Notes under the pieces: model-generated
What the model was told of the DNA's origin: nothing
Seen by the model: only the letters and a program-made list of their open reading frames with translations
The model's database searches: none
Part shown: positions 60,301 through 64,000 of the stretch, one piece after another
How positions within the stretch are numbered: the first letter of the stretch is position 1
Layout: every line of letters begins with the position of its first letter
Source: Urophycis tenuis
Lineage: Eukaryota; Chordata; Actinopteri; Gadiformes; Phycidae
Length of the DNA: 64,000 nt
Assembly: GCA_036785325.1 (NCBI GenBank)
Contig: JAXIVH010000005.1
Coordinates: forward strand, 1,371,040 to 1,435,039
Reading direction: 5' to 3'
Made by a program: the position numbers and the translations under genes

Positions 60301-62099
60301 CCGGGTGGGGGACAGGAGGGCACGGAGCCGAGCGAGTGGAGCTTTGCGTAACCTCTTCCCCGGGAGAGCACTCAGAGTGAGGGAGGGGGATGTTTATTGA
60401 TCTAAGTCACACACATATTGTAAAGAGGAACTCTGGTACTGGCCTTTAGCACGCTATGTCAATCTTGGGGAAGTCGCAGAAAAACACCGTCTGTTTGGCC
60501 AATGTCGACTCCAAGTGGAGTGAATTTCACTACAAATTCACTCGGTGGAAATTGCACGTCCTCATTTGTGGTCTGTATTTTCTTTAAACCACAGATCAAA
60601 GTGAAGCACTTTTCCAGATTGGTGCGATACAACTGAGCTGTAGTAGCAGGAGAGGAAGACATTTAATCACACTTGAGCCAGAACAGTCATTCGATCCTAC
60701 TGACTTAACCCACCCTTTTGTATTGGTAATCCTGGATGCTAAAGCTTGCTAACTTGGGCAGCAAGAGGTTGTCATGACAGATTTATGGATATCATGGAGT
60801 TCCGCTATCCCATTCATGGGACACATTCCCATTCATAACTGAGGAACACAAATCTGGTTTAATGACTTGAATGCCCTGTTAACTCAGCGGCTAGCTATCG
60901 AGGAAAGTATGTTTGAGCCCTTAATTAAGACAAAAGCAAGTGTATAATCATCTGTAATGAGTCTGTGTATAAATAATAACGATTGTCCTCAATACTACGG
61001 CGGCGTGCCAAAATATAGTATGCCAGGAAAAAGTGCGCAGGACTTGTGCATGGCGGTGGTGTAGCAGATCAGTGTCACTGTTGCACAACGCGAGGAGCAA
61101 AGTGGAGGAACTCGTCTCCTCGCTCCTCTCGAGAGACTGTTTCATAAGATACTGAGATTAGGAAGCAAGTATTGAAGCGAAAGGTGACGTTGTCATGCCA
61201 TGAGTCCTCCTGTTGGCGATGATCATCAAACTAGTTTCACTTCTCGAGCAGAAGACGAATCCGTAACGCCAATGACTTGACACAATTATAATTTGGTGTG
61301 ATCATGTTGGGATGTTTCATCACACACTGAGTTAAAACACCTAGATAAGGATGTCCCCGCTATAAATAAAATAAAAACTCTCACGGGGAAATCCAGACCA
61401 AGTGTTCAGCCCTGCAGGAAATGTCAACAGGATCGTTTGATTTTGTCAATTTTCCAACTCGTATCTCACACAGCCGGTGAGAGACACACATCTGTTGTTG
61501 GCTAGCAACGCTACGGTGTCTCAAAAAAACAGCTCCCGCTTCACGTGTCTGTAACTTTTTTTTGTTAAAAAGTACAAATGGTGAAAATGCTTCAGTTCAT
61601 TCTTCACCATTCATTTCATGGCCGTCTTAGACTTCAATGTCTCAGGAGTTGCAACTCAGTTGATTAGAATATATGATTTATTACTTATTTTAGTTTTTAC
61701 ATTTTTTTGGCCAATTTAACAGTATTGTTCAAAATAAATGCATGATCACCATTAATCAGTTGTCATCATTAGTTCTCATGTTTAATTGTATGACTGTGAC
61801 TGTCACACAAAAAAAATCCATTATGCCCTTCCTTCAAACACATTGACACGAGAACATAGCATATGTGTAGTATGCAGCTTTAGTTTACTGTTAGTTACTG
61901 TTGTTGTGGGCATCCAATCTGTGATGAACTATGCTTGCTATGTTCTCTCTCTCTATGTTCTCTGCTATAAATATGTTTTGATGGTATTATTAGCGCTGTG
62001 TGTGAATCAGAATCTGGTTTTCTGATCTACTTGCGTATGTGTGTATGCAATCATGTTACCTTTAAAGAACAAGCTGGAGAGAGGATAAACTCTATGAAA

Positions 62100-63040
62100 T
62101 ATTTTATTTATAATTTATTCAAATGTACACCCCACACACATTTATATAATTGATACTAAAATAATATAACAAATACAACATATTTTAATAATAGTATTCA
62201 AAGCAATAATCCAAATATTTTGGTATCTTGTTAAATCATTTGACAAATTAATAGAAATATTTAACGTCCAATATATATAGACAAAGGACAAAAAAATACA
62301 TTTGATATACGCTCAAAATCACATTTTGGGATACAAAGCTAGTTTCAGTGTGATATGTCGTCAAAATGACAAACGACATACAAAAATAGCTTACAAGTCA
62401 GAAAAACTAATTGCTATAGAGCAAGTTTTTATTCAGCAGTTTAGTTGATAGTTCTGTGATCACCTGGATAGGACGTTGAGGTTCACTAACTGTGGACGTT
62501 GACAATAATGGGAGCATAAAATAGGACTTTAAACAAAAGTACACACACAACAAAAGAGGAGACTGAGCCAATGTAGTCCCACTGCCGCCATGTACAGTAG
62601 GTGTCATCTTGTCAATCCTAGAGAATGGGACAAGATGTGAGCCATCATCCCTGACAGCCTGGCCTACAGCAGTATTTTTGTTGAGTGGACAAAAGTCAGA
62701 GTAGCAACTAGTCCCCGGGAATAGACAGAACTACTTCAGGAGGGAAGAATCGACCAGCATTGTCCAAATAAATTACTTCTTAAAGGACCAACAAAACATA
62801 ACTTGGTTCTTGGTGGTTCAGGCGTCCTCAGCAGCCTCCAGGGAGGATCCCTCCACTGCTTCCACCAGCGAGACAACTTCAGAGAGGAAAGGAGACACGC
62901 GGACTTCACACTTGCGTGGAAGTCAAGGAGAGCGACTCGAGGCTCAACCTTACAACACAGCCTCACGCAGTGGCTGCAGACACAGCATACAGTACAGTCT
63001 ATGACCGCCGCCGCCGCCGCCAGCGGCCGGACCGCGGGCT
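62100..63040 (-). other. cyp1a: cyp1a 3'UTR, approximate
   Basis: Downstream of the cyp1a stop. AATAAA signals on the minus strand occur at 62428-62433, 62114-62119 and 62103-62108, giving possible 3'UTRs of about 0.6 or 0.9 kb. The distal part is AT-rich. A GCC repeat (63004-63021) follows the stop closely. The true end is not determined. Confidence 0.5.
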
Positions 63041-63338
63041 TCACGCCACGATTCCGGGCCGCAGGGTGGTGCGCAGGTGGCAGCGCTTGTGCTTCATGGT
63101 GAGGCCGTACTCGGGCGTCATGTCCAGCTGCTCGCCAGGCACGCCCTGGAAGTGGAGCCTCTGGATGAGGATGGCCAGGAAGAGGTACATCTCATTCCGT
63201 GCCACGATTTCACCGATGCACCGGCGCTTGCCCATGCCAAAAATCATCACCTTCTCCCCTTCCAGTTTGTTCAGCTCGGTGCCGTCGGCACTCAGGAAGC
63301 GGTCTGGGTTGAAGGTGGACGGGTCTTTCCACAGCTCC
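63041..63338 (-). CDS. cyp1a: cyp1a exon 7 coding part (haem-binding region)
   Basis: This exon completes the split Pro codon, then encodes ELWKDPSTFNPDRFLSADGT through PGIVA and stop TGA (63041-63043), 98 full codons. FGMGKRRCIGE fits the P450 signature F-x-x-G-x-R-x-C-x-G. NPDRF is the meander PERF-like element. Acceptor AG is at 63339-63340. Confidence 0.97.
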
Positions 63339-63413
63339 CTGCAGGAAGGAAGACACGTGGCGCGGTGAGCAGATGGGGACGTGCACTGGTAGTGGTATAC
63401 AGGAGTCGGTGTG

Positions 63414-63480
<67 letters not shown>

Positions 63481-64000
63481 GCCGTGGGCTGAGTACTTAC
63501 GGGTCGTGGTTGATTTGCCACTGGTTGATGAACACACAGGTGTCTTTAGGGATAAAGTAGCCATCGAGCGATGTGTCCTTCGTTGTGCTAATGACAAAAG
63601 AGAGCATTTCAAAGTCAGGCTGTGTTCATTAGGGAAGAAACAGTTAAGAGCCCAGTGTTTCACTAGATACAGTATACAGTATATGTTATGGTATATTGTC
63701 CCAAAGTGGCCTTCTGGGTCAGTAGACACAACTCAACGTGGGGGTTAGGGGATTCATTCCCTGGACAGCTGAATGGACTAGGCCGTGTCACTAACAAAGC
63801 CCTGCTTAGGGGCTCTGCTCCGGGTGCCACTCCAAGGGCAGTGCAGGGAGATACCTCTGCCAAGGTTTGAGCTTTGATATCAGCGTGGCCTTTGATGTAT
63901 GTGGTCCCAGTGGTGTGGAGGCCCTTCACATGAAAGCACCTGTACATCAGCACATATTATGTTATTCATAGGTAGGAAACTCACCAGTGTGGGATGGTGA
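63041..64000 (-). CDS. cyp1a: Cytochrome P450 1A, 3' part (exons 5 partial, 6, 7)
   Basis: CYP1A is a haem-thiolate mono-oxygenase of the endoplasmic reticulum that oxidises planar aromatic compounds. In fish it is strongly induced through the aryl hydrocarbon receptor (family knowledge). The window shows exon 5 end (63985-64000), exon 6 (63501-63587) and exon 7 coding (63041-63338), joined in phase. Together they encode the last 132 or so residues: TIPHC, TKDTSLDGYFIPKDTCVF, INQWQINHDPELW, FNPDRFLSADGT, the haem-binding FGMGKRRCIGE with the axial cysteine, and DMTPEYGLTMKHKRC. The exon sizes (87 bp for exon 6) and the position beside csk favour cyp1a over cyp1b, cyp1c or cyp1d. N-terminal exons and the promoter lie beyond the right edge. 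Confidence 0.95.
63416..63479. repeat. GT microsatellite inside cyp1a intron 6
   Basis: Uninterrupted GT on the plus strand (CA on the sense strand), starting about 15 bases downstream of the exon 6 donor. Confidence 0.96.
63501..63587 (-). CDS. cyp1a: cyp1a exon 6 (87 bp)
   Basis: Encodes TTKDTSLDGYFIPKDTCVFI then NQWQINHD, with split codons at both ends. Acceptor AG is at 63588-63589 and donor GTAAGT at 63495-63500. Eighty-seven bp is the conserved exon 6 size in vertebrate CYP1A genes (from memory). Intron 6 is only 162 bases and about 40% of it is a CA repeat on the sense strand (63416-63479). Confidence 0.96.
63589..63984 (-). other. cyp1a intron 5
   Basis: Three hundred and ninety-six bases between exons 5 and 6 with consensus GT..AG ends. 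No repeat or other feature recognised. Confidence 0.85.
63985..64000 (-). CDS. cyp1a: cyp1a exon 5, 3' end only (cut by window edge)
   Basis: Sixteen bases encoding TIPH plus two bases of Cys, followed by donor GTGAGT (63979-63984). The phase joins exon 6 to give TIPHCTTKDT, the family sequence at this point. Confidence 0.88.

Larger units (their letters stand above)
55006..62099. other. No gene recognised; csk-cyp1a intergenic space
   Basis: Contains a CA repeat (55360-55395), G23 (55697-55719), a TATGTTCTCA minisatellite (56340-56600), a short GT run (56768-56786) and GA repeats (60150-60285). AT content rises towards 62 kb. No exon-like segment was recognised. Confidence 0.6.

Noticed and set aside
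62100..64000. Search for AhR response elements (GCGTG) for cyp1a
   Set aside because: The cyp1a promoter lies beyond the right edge. GCGTG motifs elsewhere in the window are expected by chance in GT-rich DNA.

Overview
The window comes from a teleost fish nuclear genome. It contains a complete csk gene (C-terminal Src kinase) on the minus strand and the 3' end of cyp1a (cytochrome P450 1A), also minus strand, running off the right edge. The evidence for a fish is the cyp1a protein type (DMTPEYGLTMKHKRC near the C-terminus), several tRNA-derived SINEs with teleost-style tails, and a very heavy load of dinucleotide repeats. The species cannot be named from sequence alone.

Layout. Bases 1-18967 hold all 12 csk coding exons, read right to left, with GT..AG junctions at every intron. 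Joined, they give exactly 450 codons plus stop (1353 bp), the usual vertebrate CSK length, with SH3, SH2 and kinase domains and intact catalytic residues. The 5'UTR part of the first coding exon probably ends at 19031. Bases 19032 to about 62100 (43 kb) contain no gene I can support. This must be the csk 5' non-coding exon(s), first intron and promoter plus the csk-cyp1a intergenic space, filled with micro- and minisatellites and SINE fragments. Bases 62100-64000 hold the cyp1a 3'UTR, exon 7, exon 6 (87 bp) and the last 16 bases of exon 5. The neighbouring order cyp1a-csk is the same as in amniotes (CYP1A1/CYP1A2 next to CSK).

Function. csk encodes the cytoplasmic kinase that inactivates Src-family kinases by phosphorylating their C-terminal tyrosine. 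cyp1a encodes the AhR-induced haem mono-oxygenase of the endoplasmic reticulum. They are neighbours by old synteny and are not known to act in one pathway.

I found no undescribed multi-gene system. The features most worth following are: UG repeats in the acceptor regions of three csk exons and CA repeats just inside the donors of two csk exons and one cyp1a exon; a near-perfect 110-bp palindrome in a csk intron; a 1.2-kb minisatellite with a 379-bp higher-order repeat; many long G or C homopolymers; and a splice-bounded 39-nt open segment at 40521-40559.
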